From positions 1 to 64,000 of the forward strand of contig NZ_CP017186.1 in assembly GCF_001729745.1 (NCBI RefSeq): 64,000 nucleotides of DNA, in the 5' to 3' direction. Origin of the DNA: Enterobacter hormaechei subsp. hoffmannii (GTDB taxonomy: Bacteria; Pseudomonadota; Gammaproteobacteria; Enterobacterales; Enterobacteriaceae). Below the pieces are notes generated by a model that was not told the origin of the DNA, did not search any database, and saw only the letters and a list, made by a program, of their open reading frames with translations. Shown here piece after piece: positions 49,360 to 60,099 of the stretch. A program made the position numbers and the translations under genes. Each line of letters starts with the position of its first letter. Position 1 is the first letter of the stretch.

Positions 49360-52300
49360 TATGACCTCCGGTTTGCGTGCTTACCGGAGAACAGACGTTT
49401 CACCAGTACAAAGAATAAAGGAACAAAGAAGATAGCCAGCAGCGTCGCGGCCAGCGTCCCGCCGATAATGCCGGTGCCGATCGCCACGCGGCTGTTGGCC
49501 CCCGCTCCGGTGGCAATCGCCAGCGGCGTCACGCCTGCGATAAACGCCAGCGAGGTCATGATGATCGGACGCAGACGCGTCTGGGCGGCCCGCAGGGCGG
49601 CGCGCGTCAGTGAGTAGCCTTCGGCCACTTTGGCTTCGGCAAACTCGACAATCAGAATGGCGTTCTTCGACGACAGACCGATGGTGGTCAGCAGCGCCAC
49701 CTGGAAATAGACATCGTTGCTCAGGCCGCGCAGGGAGGCGGCAATGGCCGCGCCCAGCACCCCAAGCGGGATCACGAGGATCACCGAAATGGGCACCGAC
49801 CAGCTCTCATACAGTGCCGCCAGGCACAGGAACACCACGAGGATGGAGAGGGCATAAAGGCTCATCGCCTGACCGCTCGCCAGTTTTTCCTGCAACGACA
49901 AACCGCTCCACGCCCAGGTGCTGCCGGACGGCAGGTTATTCGCCAGCTGCTCCATTTTGCTCATCGCCGTACCGGAGCTAGCGCCGCTGGCGTTCTCGCC
50001 CTGAATTTCATACGCCGCCGAGCCGTTGTAGCGCACCAGGCTTTCCGGGCCATACTCCCAGCGGGTAGTGGCGAAGGCGGAGAATGGGGTCATAGTGCTG
50101 TCGCTGCCGCGCACATACCATTTGTTGAGATCCGACGGTACCGCGCGATAGTCGCTGTCGCCCTGGATGTAGACCTTTTTCACGCGGCCACGGTCAATGA
50201 AGTCGTTCACGTAGGTGCCGCCCCAGGCGCTGGACAGGGTGTCGGTGACGTCGCTCAGGGAGAGCCCCAGCGACACGGCTTTGTTGTTATCGATATCCAC
50301 CTGAAGCTGCGGCATCTGCGGCAGATCGTTGGCGCGCACGGCGTGCAGCGAGCTGTCCTGATTCGCTTCGCCAATCAGCTGGTTACGCAGTTTCAGCAGC
50401 GCGTCGCGGTCGGTGCCGCCGCTCGCCATCAGCTCAAAGGTAAAGCCGTTGCTCTGGCCCAGACCGTCCACTGCCGGCGGTGTCATCGCAAAGATGGTGG
50501 CATCGCGGATGGCGCTCAGCTCCTGCGTGGCGCGCAGGGCAATGGCCTGCGCGGTGTTTTCCTCGCCTTTACGCTCTGACCAGTTTTTCAGGGAGACGAA
50601 CGCCATCCCGGCGTTCTGGCCGCTGCCGCTGAAGCTGAAACCTTCAACGGTAAAGATCACATCGGTATTGGCTTTCTCTTTGGTGAGGAACCATTCGCGT
50701 ACCTGGCGGCTTACCTCTGCGGTACGCACCGCGGTTGCGCCGGCAGGGAGGGTGTACTGCACCATGATTTCTCCCTGGTCTTCGGTTGGCAGGAAGCTGC
50801 CCGGCAGTTTCAGCATGGCGAACCCCATCGCGCCGCAGAGCAGGGCGAAGATCACCAGCATGCCGCCGGAACGGCGCAGGGCGCGCAGAACCTTATTCTG
50901 ATAGCCGTGCTCGGTCTTACTGTAGAAGCGGTTAAACGCGCCGAAGAAGCCCTTTTTGTGCGGAGCGGTGTGATTCAGGATCGAGCCGCACAGCGCGGGC
51001 GTCAGGGTCAGCGCCACCACCACGGAGAGGAACATCGCCGAAATAATGGTGACCGAGAACTGACGGTAAATGACCCCGGTAGAGCCGCCGAAGAAGGCCA
51101 TCGGCAGGAATACCGCAGAGAGCACCAGCGCAATGGCGATCAGCGCGCCGGAAATTTCGCCCATCGATTTTTCGGTCGCTTCCCGGGCGGGCAGCCCTTC
51201 GTCTCGCATAATACGCTCGACGTTTTCCACCACCACGATGGCGTCATCCACCAACAGTCCTATCGCCAGCACCATGGCAAACAGCGTCAGGGTGTTGATG
51301 GAGTAACCGAACAGCGCCAGCACGCCGAAGGTGCCCAGCAGCACCACCGGCACCGCCAGCGCCGGGATCAGCGTCGCGCGGATGTTTTGCAGAAACAGGT
51401 ACATCACCACCACCACGAGGATAATGGCTTCGAACAGGGTCTGAATCACGTCCTCAACGGAGATCTTGATGAACTCGGTGCTGTCTTTCGGGTAGGCCAC
51501 GTCGTAGCCTTCCGGCATCGACTTTTTGAACTCGGCGATCTTGTCTTTTACCGCCGTGGCGGTGTTAAGCGCGTTGGCGCCCGGCGAGAGCATCACCGCC
51601 ATACCCGCCGCCGGGTGGCCGTTCAGCTTCGCGGTGGCGGTGTAGTCTTCGCTGCCCATCTCCACGCGCGCGACGTCGCTGATGCGCACCACCGCACCGT
51701 TGGACTCGCTCTTGACGATGATTTTTTTGAACTCATCGACCGTTTGCAGACGCGACTGAGCGCGAACGGTGGCGGTCAGCTGTTGGGCGTTCGACGAGGG
51801 CAGCGCGCCGATTTTACCGGCGGAGACCTGCACGTTCTGCGCTTCAATCGCGCTCTGCACGTCGGAGGGCATCAGCGAGTACGACGCCAGCTTAGCCGGG
51901 TCGAGCCAGATGCGCATCGCGTATTCTGCACCGAACACCTGCAGGCTGCCGACGCCATCCACGCGCGCCAGCGGATCCTGCATATTACTCACCAGCCAGT
52001 CGGCGATATCCGAGCTGCTGGCGGTGTCGGTTTTATCATATACGCCCATGATCAGCAGGAAGTTGCTCTGGGATTTTTCGACGGTGATCCCGGACTGCTG
52101 CACCTCGGTCGGCAGGCGTGATTCCGCCTGCTGGACTTTGTTCTGCACCTGTACCTGAGCGGTGTCCGGATCGGTTCCCTGTTCAAACGTGACGTTGATG
52201 CTCACCGAACCGTCCGAGCTGCTGGTGGAGGTGAAGTAGAGCAGGTTATCCAGCCCGGTGAGCTGCTGCTCGATCACCTGCGTCACGCTGTTCTCCAGCG

Positions 52301-52469
52301 TTTGTGCGGAGGCGCCGGTGTAGGTGGCGGATATTTTGATCGACGGCGGGGCAACGTCCGGGTACTGCGCAACGGGCAGCGTGCGGATCGCCAGTATCCC
52401 GGCGAGCATGATGAGAATGGCGATAACCCAGGCAAAGACCGGGCGACGCACGAAGAAACGGGAAAACAT
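49359..52469 (-). CDS. eefB: RND multidrug efflux permease (EefB-like)
   Basis: Proton-driven HAE1-family exporter, 1036 residues with 12 helices and two large periplasmic loops. MFSRFFVRRPVFAWVIAILIMLAGILAI is the usual start. Proton-relay residues are present: the Asp pair in AIGLLVDDAIVVVENVER (helix 4) and Lys in TIGLSSKNAILIVEFAEA (helix 10). Close to AcrB/MexB in layout. One-base overlaps with the genes on both sides give strict coupling. Drug range cannot be read from sequence. Confidence 0.93.
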   Translation of the reverse strand: MFSRFFVRRPVFAWVIAILIMLAGILAIRTLPVAQYPDVAPPSIKISATYTGASAQTLENSVTQVIEQQLTGLDNLLYFTSTSSSDGSVSINVTFEQGTDPDTAQVQVQNKVQQAESRLPTEVQQSGITVEKSQSNFLLIMGVYDKTDTASSSDIADWLVSNMQDPLARVDGVGSLQVFGAEYAMRIWLDPAKLASYSLMPSDVQSAIEAQNVQVSAGKIGALPSSNAQQLTATVRAQSRLQTVDEFKKIIVKSESNGAVVRISDVARVEMGSEDYTATAKLNGHPAAGMAVMLSPGANALNTATAVKDKIAEFKKSMPEGYDVAYPKDSTEFIKISVEDVIQTLFEAIILVVVVMYLFLQNIRATLIPALAVPVVLLGTFGVLALFGYSINTLTLFAMVLAIGLLVDDAIVVVENVERIMRDEGLPAREATEKSMGEISGALIAIALVLSAVFLPMAFFGGSTGVIYRQFSVTIISAMFLSVVVALTLTPALCGSILNHTAPHKKGFFGAFNRFYSKTEHGYQNKVLRALRRSGGMLVIFALLCGAMGFAMLKLPGSFLPTEDQGEIMVQYTLPAGATAVRTAEVSRQVREWFLTKEKANTDVIFTVEGFSFSGSGQNAGMAFVSLKNWSERKGEENTAQAIALRATQELSAIRDATIFAMTPPAVDGLGQSNGFTFELMASGGTDRDALLKLRNQLIGEANQDSSLHAVRANDLPQMPQLQVDIDNNKAVSLGLSLSDVTDTLSSAWGGTYVNDFIDRGRVKKVYIQGDSDYRAVPSDLNKWYVRGSDSTMTPFSAFATTRWEYGPESLVRYNGSAAYEIQGENASGASSGTAMSKMEQLANNLPSGSTWAWSGLSLQEKLASGQAMSLYALSILVVFLCLAALYESWSVPISVILVIPLGVLGAAIAASLRGLSNDVYFQVALLTTIGLSSKNAILIVEFAEAKVAEGYSLTRAALRAAQTRLRPIIMTSLAFIAGVTPLAIATGAGANSRVAIGTGIIGGTLAATLLAIFFVPLFFVLVKRLFSGKHANRRS

Positions 52470-53590
52470 CAGGCGTTTCCTCCGTTGGTTTTCATCTCTT
52501 CAGCTTTCACTTCCTGCCCGGCGGTGACTTTGTCGGTGCCTTCCACAATCAGCTTATCGCCCGCCTTCAGGCCATTCAGCACCAGCCATTTATCGCCGTA
52601 GGTGTCGCCCGTTTCCAGCTGACGCTGCTCGACCTTGTTGCTGGCGTTCACCACCAGCGCGGTGGCGGTACCTTTGGCGTCGCGGGTGATGCCCTGCTGC
52701 GGCGCGAGGATCGCGTCATTCATGATGCCTTCATCCACTCGGGCGCGGACGAACATGCCCGGCAGAAGCTGATGCTGCGGGTTCGGGAAGACAGCGCGCA
52801 GGGTGACTGAGCCGGTAGACTCATCCACCGCCACTTCGGTTAACGCCAGATGGCCTTTTTCGCTGTAGCTGCTGCCGTCTTCGAGGATCAACGACACGTT
52901 CAGCGTATCGCTGTTGCTGGCGAGGGTTTGCTTGCGTAATCGCAGCAGATCGGCGCTGGAACGGGTTAAATCGACGTACATACTGTCCAGCCCGCGAATA
53001 GTGGCCAGCGCGGTATCCTGCTGGGCGGTCACCAGCGCGCCGGGGGTCACAGAGGAGATGCCGATACGTCCGGCAATCGGCGCGGTGACGGTGGTCCAGT
53101 TGAGGTTAATGCGGGCACTTTCCAGCGCGGCTTTCTTTGACTCGACGCTGGCCTTGTCCTGCGCGCAGGTGGACTTCGCGTCTTCCGCATCCTGACGTGA
53201 TACGCCGTCATCCTTAACCAGCTGCGCATAGCGCCGGGCTTTCTGGCAGTCGGCCTGCACCAGCGCCTGCGCCTGTTTCAGTGCGGCGGCAGCTTCATCA
53301 TAAGCGGCGCGGTAGCTGGAAGGATCGATCTGATACAGCGCCTGCCCGGCCTTGACCGTATCGCCTTCGGTGAAGAGCCGTTTCTGAATAATGCCGCCCA
53401 CCTGAGGGCGCACTTCGGCGCTCATCGCGGCGGCGGTGCGGCCGGTCAGCTCGCTGACCACGGACACCGGCTGGCTCATGAGTGTGACAATCCCCACTTC
53501 CGGAAGAGGACGCTGGGGAGCAGGTGTTTGCGCATTATCGCACCCTGTCAGGAGGAGTAATGCTGCGATGGAGGTTGTTATGGTTTTCAT
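52469..53590 (-). CDS. eefA: RND periplasmic adaptor (EefA-like)
   Basis: Membrane-fusion protein, 373 residues. The lipobox LLLLTGCDNAQ has Cys17 and Asp at +2, predicting retention in the inner membrane. The barrel-sandwich/lipoyl halves are EVRPQVGGIIQKRLFTEGDTVKAGQALYQIDPSSY and APIAGRIGISSVTPGALVTA, with an alpha-hairpin between them; the beta-barrel and membrane-proximal domains follow. It links the permease to the outer-membrane channel. An extra Cys pair (QADCQKAR, KSTCAQDK) lies in the hairpin and could form a disulfide. Confidence 0.92.
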   Translation of the reverse strand: MKTITTSIAALLLLTGCDNAQTPAPQRPLPEVGIVTLMSQPVSVVSELTGRTAAAMSAEVRPQVGGIIQKRLFTEGDTVKAGQALYQIDPSSYRAAYDEAAAALKQAQALVQADCQKARRYAQLVKDDGVSRQDAEDAKSTCAQDKASVESKKAALESARINLNWTTVTAPIAGRIGISSVTPGALVTAQQDTALATIRGLDSMYVDLTRSSADLLRLRKQTLASNSDTLNVSLILEDGSSYSEKGHLALTEVAVDESTGSVTLRAVFPNPQHQLLPGMFVRARVDEGIMNDAILAPQQGITRDAKGTATALVVNASNKVEQRQLETGDTYGDKWLVLNGLKAGDKLIVEGTDKVTAGQEVKAEEMKTNGGNA

Positions 53591-53737
53591 AATCTTTTTC
53601 CAGGGTGAACGAAGCCTGCCCTGTTAATCGCTTAACAGGGAGGAGGGCTAATTAAAAGCACAGCGATCCCGCATCTCTGGCAGAGCCAGAAATGAAAAAA
53701 GGGAAATTACTTATTTCCGCTAATTATTCACATGCGA

Positions 53738-54307
53738 TTACTTCGCAGAGAAAAGCATATTTAAAATATTCTGGTATATGGGCTCTAATTGTTCTGACGG
53801 TACTTTTAAAGGCGTGAGTCGACGGTAAATCGTGCCTTCGATCATCACGGCGGTAATCTCCACGCAGCAGCGAATATGCTCATCGCTCAGGTGGGGGAAC
53901 TGCTTTTTCAGGTGCTCACAGGCGTTGGCGAACATGCGGGCTTCGGCTTCGATCAGCATGTTTGCCACCAGCGGATTACGTGTGGCCTCTGCGGACATTT
54001 CGAGCATTAGCGCGTCATCATCTTCGTTCAGCGTCTGGCGCCAGGCAAGCGCCTGCGGCATCCCTTCAACCAGGGTTTTGCCCTGCATCTCCTCAATACG
54101 TGAGTCGATAATGCGCCGGATCATCTCTTCAATGATCGCGTCTTTGTTACTGAAATAGCGATAGATTTGTCCGACGCTGAGCCTGGCTTCGCTGGCGATC
54201 TGCGACATGCTGGCAGCGTGAAATCCACTGGCGCGAAAGCAGCGGCGCGCGGCGGTGATGATTTCGTCCTGCCGTAGTTTTTGTCGTTCTTCCAGCTTTG
54301 TGCTCAT
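53738..54307 (-). CDS. TetR-family repressor upstream of the RND operon
   Basis: Regulator of 189 residues with the TetR HTH (IITAARRCFRASGFHAASMSQIASEARLSVGQIYRYFSNKDAIIEEM) and an all-helical ligand domain resembling AcrR-like repressors. It lies 147 bases upstream of the adaptor gene on the same strand, so it is the likely local repressor of the pump and may be partly co-transcribed. A TGAGAA-N6-TTCTCA palindrome just before its own start is a candidate operator. The inducer is unknown. Confidence 0.9.
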   Translation of the reverse strand: MSTKLEERQKLRQDEIITAARRCFRASGFHAASMSQIASEARLSVGQIYRYFSNKDAIIEEMIRRIIDSRIEEMQGKTLVEGMPQALAWRQTLNEDDDALMLEMSAEATRNPLVANMLIEAEARMFANACEHLKKQFPHLSDEHIRCCVEITAVMIEGTIYRRLTPLKVPSEQLEPIYQNILNMLFSAK

Positions 54308-54326
54308 CGTCGGCTACCGTAAAAAG

Positions 54327-54344
54327 TGAGAATGATCGTTCTCA
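54327..54344. promoter_or_regulatory. candidate TetR operator
   Basis: TGAGAA-TGATCG-TTCTCA lies 20 bases upstream of the TetR-type gene. Six-base perfect arms suit a TetR-family dimer. The remainder of 54308-54492 contains AT-rich promoter-like sequence and a five-codon open frame (54440-54457). Confidence 0.65.
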
Positions 54345-54492
54345 TTATACGTTTTCGGAGCCTATTGGAAAGGTTTTTTTTATTTACATATTGAATGAAT
54401 ATTTCCTTGTTTAAACAATGGAGGAAATAAGGAGTTTTTATGAAGGTTAAGCTGTGAGATATTCAGATTGCGCTGAAAATAAGGAGAGATTT

Positions 54493-54912
54493 ATGCACCT
54501 GAGCATTACAGATAAAGTCACGGCTGAAGAAAAAGAAGAATTATTAACGGGGCTAAGAGCCTATAACGCGCAGTATTTAGATCTGGCGACGTTTAGTGGC
54601 GATATTGGCGTATATGTGCGAGACGACAACGGCGTCATGCTGGGCGGGTTAATCGGCGTACGTAAAGGCGACTGGCTGAATATCGACTTTCTGTGGGTCA
54701 GCGACAGGGTGCGGGGAACGGGCGTCGGCAGCCAGCTGATCAAAACGGCTGAAGAGGAGGCCCGTCGTAAAGGGTGTCGTCACGCGCTGGTGGATACGGT
54801 CAGCTTCCAGGCGCGTCCGTTCTATGAAAAACAGGGTTATCAGGTGCAGATGTCCTTGCAGGATTACCCTTATCAGGGAATGCAGAGACACTATCTGACC
54901 AGGGATCTTTAA
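54493..54912 (+). CDS. GNAT-family N-acetyltransferase
   Basis: Acetyltransferase of 139 residues. [45 protein letters not shown] carries the acetyl-CoA loop, and [23 protein letters not shown] is the usual C-terminal half. AAGGAGAG lies just before ATG 54493; an in-frame upstream start at 54454 is weaker. Substrate unknown. Its stop overlaps the end of the convergent TetR gene by four bases. Confidence 0.9.
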   Translation: MHLSITDKVTAEEKEELLTGLRAYNAQYLDLATFSGDIGVYVRDDNGVMLGGLIGVRKGDWLNIDFLWVSDRVRGTGVGSQLIKTAEEEARRKGCRHALVDTVSFQARPFYEKQGYQVQMSLQDYPYQGMQRHYLTRDL

Positions 54913-55556
54913 CCGCCGATCCCGTTGCCGATCACGGCTAACACGTGGCGCACAACGATCTCCGGCGAGAGGGCATTAAGCCTCTCGTCATTGCGCATGC
55001 GAGAGAAAGGCACCAGCACCAGGCTCAGCAGCGTCGTGAACAGCAGTTCGGGGGCCAGCGCCGGATTCAGTTTTCCTTCCTGCTGCCAGCCTTTGATGGT
55101 TGCCAGCGTGGTGTGATATTTCTCATCGCCAAAGCGCTCCTGCAAATGCGTACGCAGTACCGGCATCTCGCCGATCACCTCCTGCATCCACAGCGGGGCA
55201 AACCAGCGATACTTTTCCGCCAGTTCGGCCAGCACCCTGACCATTTCCGTCAGGGCATCCACCGGCGAATCCCGGTTGTCGGCGAAAATCGCCCCGATCC
55301 GCTCGCGTAACGGCAGGAAGCGCTCCTCAATCATCGCATCCAGTAACTGTTCTCTGGAGTTGAAGTAGTAGTGCAGCATGGCGGGCGTCACGCCGGCTTC
55401 GCGGGCAATAGCGTTCAACGACGTATTGGCGATCCCCTGGCGGGAAAAGAGATTCAGGGCGATATCCAGCAGCTGTTCGCGGCTGGCGGTAACGCGCTTG
55501 CCGCCGCGTGGCCGACCGGGGCGGCGGGGTTCAGAATTGTCCTTTTGTGCTGACAT
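54909..55556 (-). CDS. TetR-family repressor paired with DHA2 exporter
   Basis: TetR regulator of about 215 residues with a basic N-terminus ([11 protein letters not shown]), HTH ([48 protein letters not shown]) and a C-terminal ligand domain. It is divergent from the MFS exporter across a short AT-rich gap with a palindrome, the classic layout of a repressor and its pump. ATG 55556 (MSAQKDNSE) has GGTGA upstream; a GTG at 55562 is also possible. Confidence 0.9.
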   Translation of the reverse strand: MSAQKDNSEPRRPGRPRGGKRVTASREQLLDIALNLFSRQGIANTSLNAIAREAGVTPAMLHYYFNSREQLLDAMIEERFLPLRERIGAIFADNRDSPVDALTEMVRVLAELAEKYRWFAPLWMQEVIGEMPVLRTHLQERFGDEKYHTTLATIKGWQQEGKLNPALAPELLFTTLLSLVLVPFSRMRNDERLNALSPEIVVRHVLAVIGNGIGG

Positions 55557-55600
55557 GGTCACCGTATCTCTTGATCTTATTCATCACTTCCACAAATATT

Positions 55601-55616
55601 AATTATACGATTAATT
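55601..55616. promoter_or_regulatory. AT-rich palindrome between TetR and MFS genes
   Basis: AATTA-TACGAT-TAATT lies midway between the divergent starts and probably overlaps both promoters. It is a candidate site for the TetR-type repressor; the AT-rich makeup lowers certainty. Confidence 0.5.
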
Positions 55617-55628
55617 AATTTCAAGTGA

Positions 55629-57134
<1,506 letters not shown>

Positions 57135-57182
57135 GGTTAGCGGTTCTGCTTGCGCCTGGACTACCGTAGCCTGATGCCCATC

Positions 57183-57256
57183 GCCCGGTGGCGCTACGCT
57201 TACCGGGCCTACACTTCGCCCGTTACGTAGGCCGGGTAAGCGCAGCGCCACCCGGC
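57183..57256. repeat. REP pair (BIME) before nlpA
   Basis: Two inverted REP units: 57183-57208 (GCCCGGTGGCGC...TACCGGGC) and 57231-57256 (GCCGGGTAAGCG...CACCCGGC). They lie between the MFS stop and the nlpA promoter. Confidence 0.9.
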
Positions 57257-57363
57257 AACAGGCCGCATATAACTTAACCGTCTTACTGATTCCTTTTCGT
57301 TTTTTAGCCTGCCGTCTCGTTGTCGATATAGTCTTCAAAACCACTGTCGAAAGGAACTGTCTC

Positions 57364-58164
57364 GTGAAATTTCAGTTGAGTGCTCTGGTGCTCGCGGCCC
57401 TGCTGCTGGCAGGTTGCGATCAAGGCGGCAATGATGCCAAACACATTAAAGTCGGCGTGATTAATGGCGCTGAGCAGGACGTGGCGGAAGTCGCCAAAAA
57501 GGTGGCAAAGGAGAAATACGGTCTGGATGTTGAGCTGGTGGGCTTTAGCGGCTCGCTGCTACCCAACGATGCCACCAACCAGGGCGAACTGGACGCCAAC
57601 GTCTTCCAGCATCGCCCGTTCCTTGCACAAGATAACAAGGCGCACAATTACACGCTGGTCGCCGTGGCCAATACCTTCGTCTTCCCGATGGCGGGTTACT
57701 CCCGAAAGATTAAATCGGTGTCTGAGCTGAAGGACGGCGCAACCATTGCGATTCCAAACGATCCCACCAACCTCGGCCGCGCGCTGTTGCTGCTGCAAAA
57801 AGAGAAGCTGATTACCCTTAAACCGGATGTGGGCCTGCTGCCGACGGCGCTGGATATTACCGCGAACCCGAAAAACTTACAGATTATGGAGCTGGAAGGG
57901 GCGCAGTTGCCGCGCGTGCTGGACGATCCGAAAGTGGATGTGGCCATCATCAGTACCACCTATCTTCAGCAAACGGGGCTGTCTCCGGTACATGACAGCG
58001 TCTTTATTGAGGACAAAAACTCGCCTTACGTGAATATAGTGGTCACGCGTGAAGACAACAAAGACGCCGAAAACGTGAAGGAATTTATCCAGTCCTATCA
58101 GTCGCCGGAAGTGGCGAAAGCGGCAGAGACCCTTTTTAACGGCGGTGCGGTGCCGGGCTGGTAA
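57364..58164 (+). CDS. nlpA: inner-membrane lipoprotein NlpA (methionine-binding type)
   Basis: Substrate-binding lipoprotein of the MetQ/NlpA family, 266 residues. The lipobox LLLAGC places the acylated Cys at residue 18, with Asp at +2, the known inner-membrane retention signal of NlpA. HIKVGVINGAEQDVAEVAKKVAKEKYGLDVELV opens the binding fold, and PNDPTNLGRALLLLQK is the family signature. E. coli NlpA supports methionine uptake as a spare MetQ. No ABC partner genes are adjacent. GTG... upstream codons are not needed: ATG 57364 directly starts the signal peptide. Confidence 0.94.
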   Translation: MKFQLSALVLAALLLAGCDQGGNDAKHIKVGVINGAEQDVAEVAKKVAKEKYGLDVELVGFSGSLLPNDATNQGELDANVFQHRPFLAQDNKAHNYTLVAVANTFVFPMAGYSRKIKSVSELKDGATIAIPNDPTNLGRALLLLQKEKLITLKPDVGLLPTALDITANPKNLQIMELEGAQLPRVLDDPKVDVAIISTTYLQQTGLSPVHDSVFIEDKNSPYVNIVVTREDNKDAENVKEFIQSYQSPEVAKAAETLFNGGAVPGW

Positions 58165-58182
58165 GCCACGGTAAGCTGGCCC

Positions 58183-58863
58183 TCACAGCGTTACGCGGGC
58201 ATCGGTGCGGCTTTCGGGCCACAGAAAACCCTGGCCAGACTGTGCGCCAGACGTGCGGGCGCGCGCCAGATCCCGCGAATTCTCGATGCCTTCGATAAGA
58301 ATTGATTGCGCGATACCTGCCCTGACCTCCTGCACAAACGGGGCAAGCGGCGCGCGCTCGCGCAGCGCTGAACGGTCAATTTTTACCCCATCCAGCGGCA
58401 GCGCAAGCCGCGCGAACGCCTCAGCCAACTCCCGGGTTAAATCGTCCAGCCAGATTTGCCATCCCGCCTCTTTTAACCGAACAAGCGTGGCATGAAGACG
58501 ATGTTGCTCAGCCTTACTCAGCCGTGTGATGGTGAGAGGATCCTGAATTTCAATCGTTAACCGCTGCTGATGGCGTAACGCCAGCAACAACCGGATAGCG
58601 CGTTCGTCGAGAAGGTGTTCTGCCGGAAGGTTTAGCCAGTAAGCGTCCCGGACGGGTATCTGTAACAGGGTGTTGGCCTGCCAGAAGAAGATTTGCAGCG
58701 CGCTGCGCGAAGGCAGAGAAGCAAACAATATCTCCAGATTGACGTTATGGATCTCCACGAGAACTTCATGCGCGAACACCTGGCCCGAATGAAGATCGAC
58801 AAGCGGCTGGAATCGCAGCCCTGAGATACGTTGCAACAGGGGAGAGGGAAGAACGGTATACAT
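58183..58863 (-). CDS. degenerate EAL-domain protein of the fimbrial locus
   Basis: Stand-alone EAL domain of 226 residues without sensor or GGDEF. The EAL motif reads HEVLVE (Glu kept, the Arg of E-x-L-x-R replaced by Glu). NLPAE, IEIQD, LDDLTRE, VKIDRS, IEGIEN and GQGFLWP follow. Most metal- and substrate-contact positions (Glu, Asn, Glu, Asp-Asp, Lys, Glu, Gln) remain, but loop 6 (normally DDFGxG) is altered to DDLTRE. Activity may be weak or lost, leaving c-di-GMP binding or a protein partner role. Salmonella carries a similar small EAL protein (STM0551) among fim regulators. ATG 58863 has AAGG at seven bases. Confidence 0.82.
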   Translation of the reverse strand: MYTVLPSPLLQRISGLRFQPLVDLHSGQVFAHEVLVEIHNVNLEILFASLPSRSALQIFFWQANTLLQIPVRDAYWLNLPAEHLLDERAIRLLLALRHQQRLTIEIQDPLTITRLSKAEQHRLHATLVRLKEAGWQIWLDDLTRELAEAFARLALPLDGVKIDRSALRERAPLAPFVQEVRAGIAQSILIEGIENSRDLARARTSGAQSGQGFLWPESRTDARVTL

Positions 58864-58939
58864 GGAACAGCCTTCAGGAAATGAAAAAAAGGTTCCCGCG
58901 GACACGGGAACAAAAGGCAAACGACACACGGTCAAATTC

Positions 58940-59560
58940 TTAATTCAGGATCCAGCGAATGCTCTGGTAAAACGAGGGGCCACGCACGGCCTTAAGCTTG
59001 TTCATGGCGTTGTTTTTATAAAAGTAAACCAGCCTGACGTTACACCCCAGCTGACGGGCGATTTGCTTGGTTTTGAGATTACAGGAATAGCCGCGCAATA
59101 CGCTGGCCTCCTCGCTGGACAGCCTCGCCGGGGTGCGTAAGCGGGTAGTCATGCCTACGTTGTAACGACCAGACTCTTGCGGCGTCTGGCTCATCAGTAT
59201 TTGCCACAGCGCTTTGATATCCCCCAGGGAGACTCTTTTGCTGATTACCCCATCAACATGTTTGAATTTCAAATAGCCGGCGGATAACGAATAGATATAG
59301 ATCTTCGCCGTCACTTGTTTCTGTTTAATACAGAGAATGTCGTCATTCGTCGTCACCCGGAAATGACGCGTATTCAACGGATCATAAATGATGATATCAA
59401 AGAGTTGTTCACTCATAGCAAGTTCTTCGATATGGGTAAACCCATGGAAAATAACGTCGTGTTTTTCATCAGGCTCACGCTTTCCGAGCGATTGCAGGCC
59501 AATCATCGTGAATTCGCAGCTGTCAACAACGGCAACGTGAATTGTTTTTTTATTTTGCAT
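58940..59560 (-). CDS. LuxR-type regulator, FimW/FimZ-like layout
   Basis: Protein of 206 residues with a receiver-like N-terminal domain (TIHVAVVDSCEFTMIGLQSL; Asp in DIIIYDPLN; YIYSLSA; VISKRVS) and a C-terminal LuxR HTH (LSSEEASVLRGYSCNLKTKQIARQLGCNVRLVYFYKNNAMNKL). Only one of the usual two N-terminal acidic residues is present, so classic phosphorylation is doubtful. No histidine kinase is nearby. ATG 59560 follows AAGGAG at seven bases; two in-frame ATGs upstream are less likely. It shares strand and neighbourhood with the EAL gene (76-base gap) and probably controls the fimbrial genes. Confidence 0.82.
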   Translation of the reverse strand: MQNKKTIHVAVVDSCEFTMIGLQSLGKREPDEKHDVIFHGFTHIEELAMSEQLFDIIIYDPLNTRHFRVTTNDDILCIKQKQVTAKIYIYSLSAGYLKFKHVDGVISKRVSLGDIKALWQILMSQTPQESGRYNVGMTTRLRTPARLSSEEASVLRGYSCNLKTKQIARQLGCNVRLVYFYKNNAMNKLKAVRGPSFYQSIRWILN

Positions 59561-60099
59561 TGGCATTCTCCTTTCGCTGAGTAAACAGTCCATATAAGAG
59601 AAAATGGCGGTTCGCACTCTCTTATTAAAAGAATGGCGAGCACTTTTTAAATAACGCGATGCGATGGCATCAATGTAAGCCAATACAAACCGTCGAGTAA
59701 AGCCGATGCCAATTATTAGAGGAAGATAAAATTGAAAAATGGTTTTAATGGTATATGCAATTGTTTTAATCTTCTAATAATATTCATGCCAGATTTTTAT
59801 TCTGTGAATGGGCGGTTAATAAGCATCAGAAGGTTGATTGATGGGGTTTATCCACCGTTTTTTCAGTGGTTTACTGCTATTCCTGAAAGAAAAATTGTGA
59901 TCGCGGCAGGGTTATCGACAAGGCTTTATCTGCAAGAGGAAACGGCGTGCAGAATAAAATAGAATTTTTTCTATAAATTTAATGTCCTTGTTCAGATTTT
60001 TAAGCCTGAGAAGGATAAAATCCTGGCGCGAAGAGGTTGTGAGTGGTGAGTACATAAACTATTATCATTTTCCTCCGGTCACGAGAATTTAGAAAAGAC
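59561..60099. other. 539-base AT-rich intergenic region
   Basis: Divergent control region between the two LuxR-type genes. It is clearly more AT-rich than the flanking genes, which in enterobacteria often means H-NS binding. A TTG-started open frame at 59732-59962 has an upstream purine run but no recognised similarity and was not called. No inverted repeats of fimS type and no recombinase gene were seen. Confidence 0.6.

Noticed and set aside
50907-52121. 404-codon open frame on the plus strand opposite the RND permease
   Set aside because: Arg/His/Gly-rich antisense translation of a conserved coding sequence; no domain seen.
54326-54350. Fur box before the TetR-type gene
   Set aside because: GAGAATGATCGT resembles part of a Fur site, but the second half fits poorly; the symmetric TGAGAA-N6-TTCTCA suits a TetR operator better.
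59732-59962. 76-codon TTG-started frame between the two LuxR-type genes
   Set aside because: AT-rich region, rare start codon and no recognised similarity; kept only as a note in the intergenic entry.
59561-60099. Invertible promoter element of fimS type
   Set aside because: No pair of short inverted repeats of suitable spacing and no fimB/fimE-type recombinase in the window.
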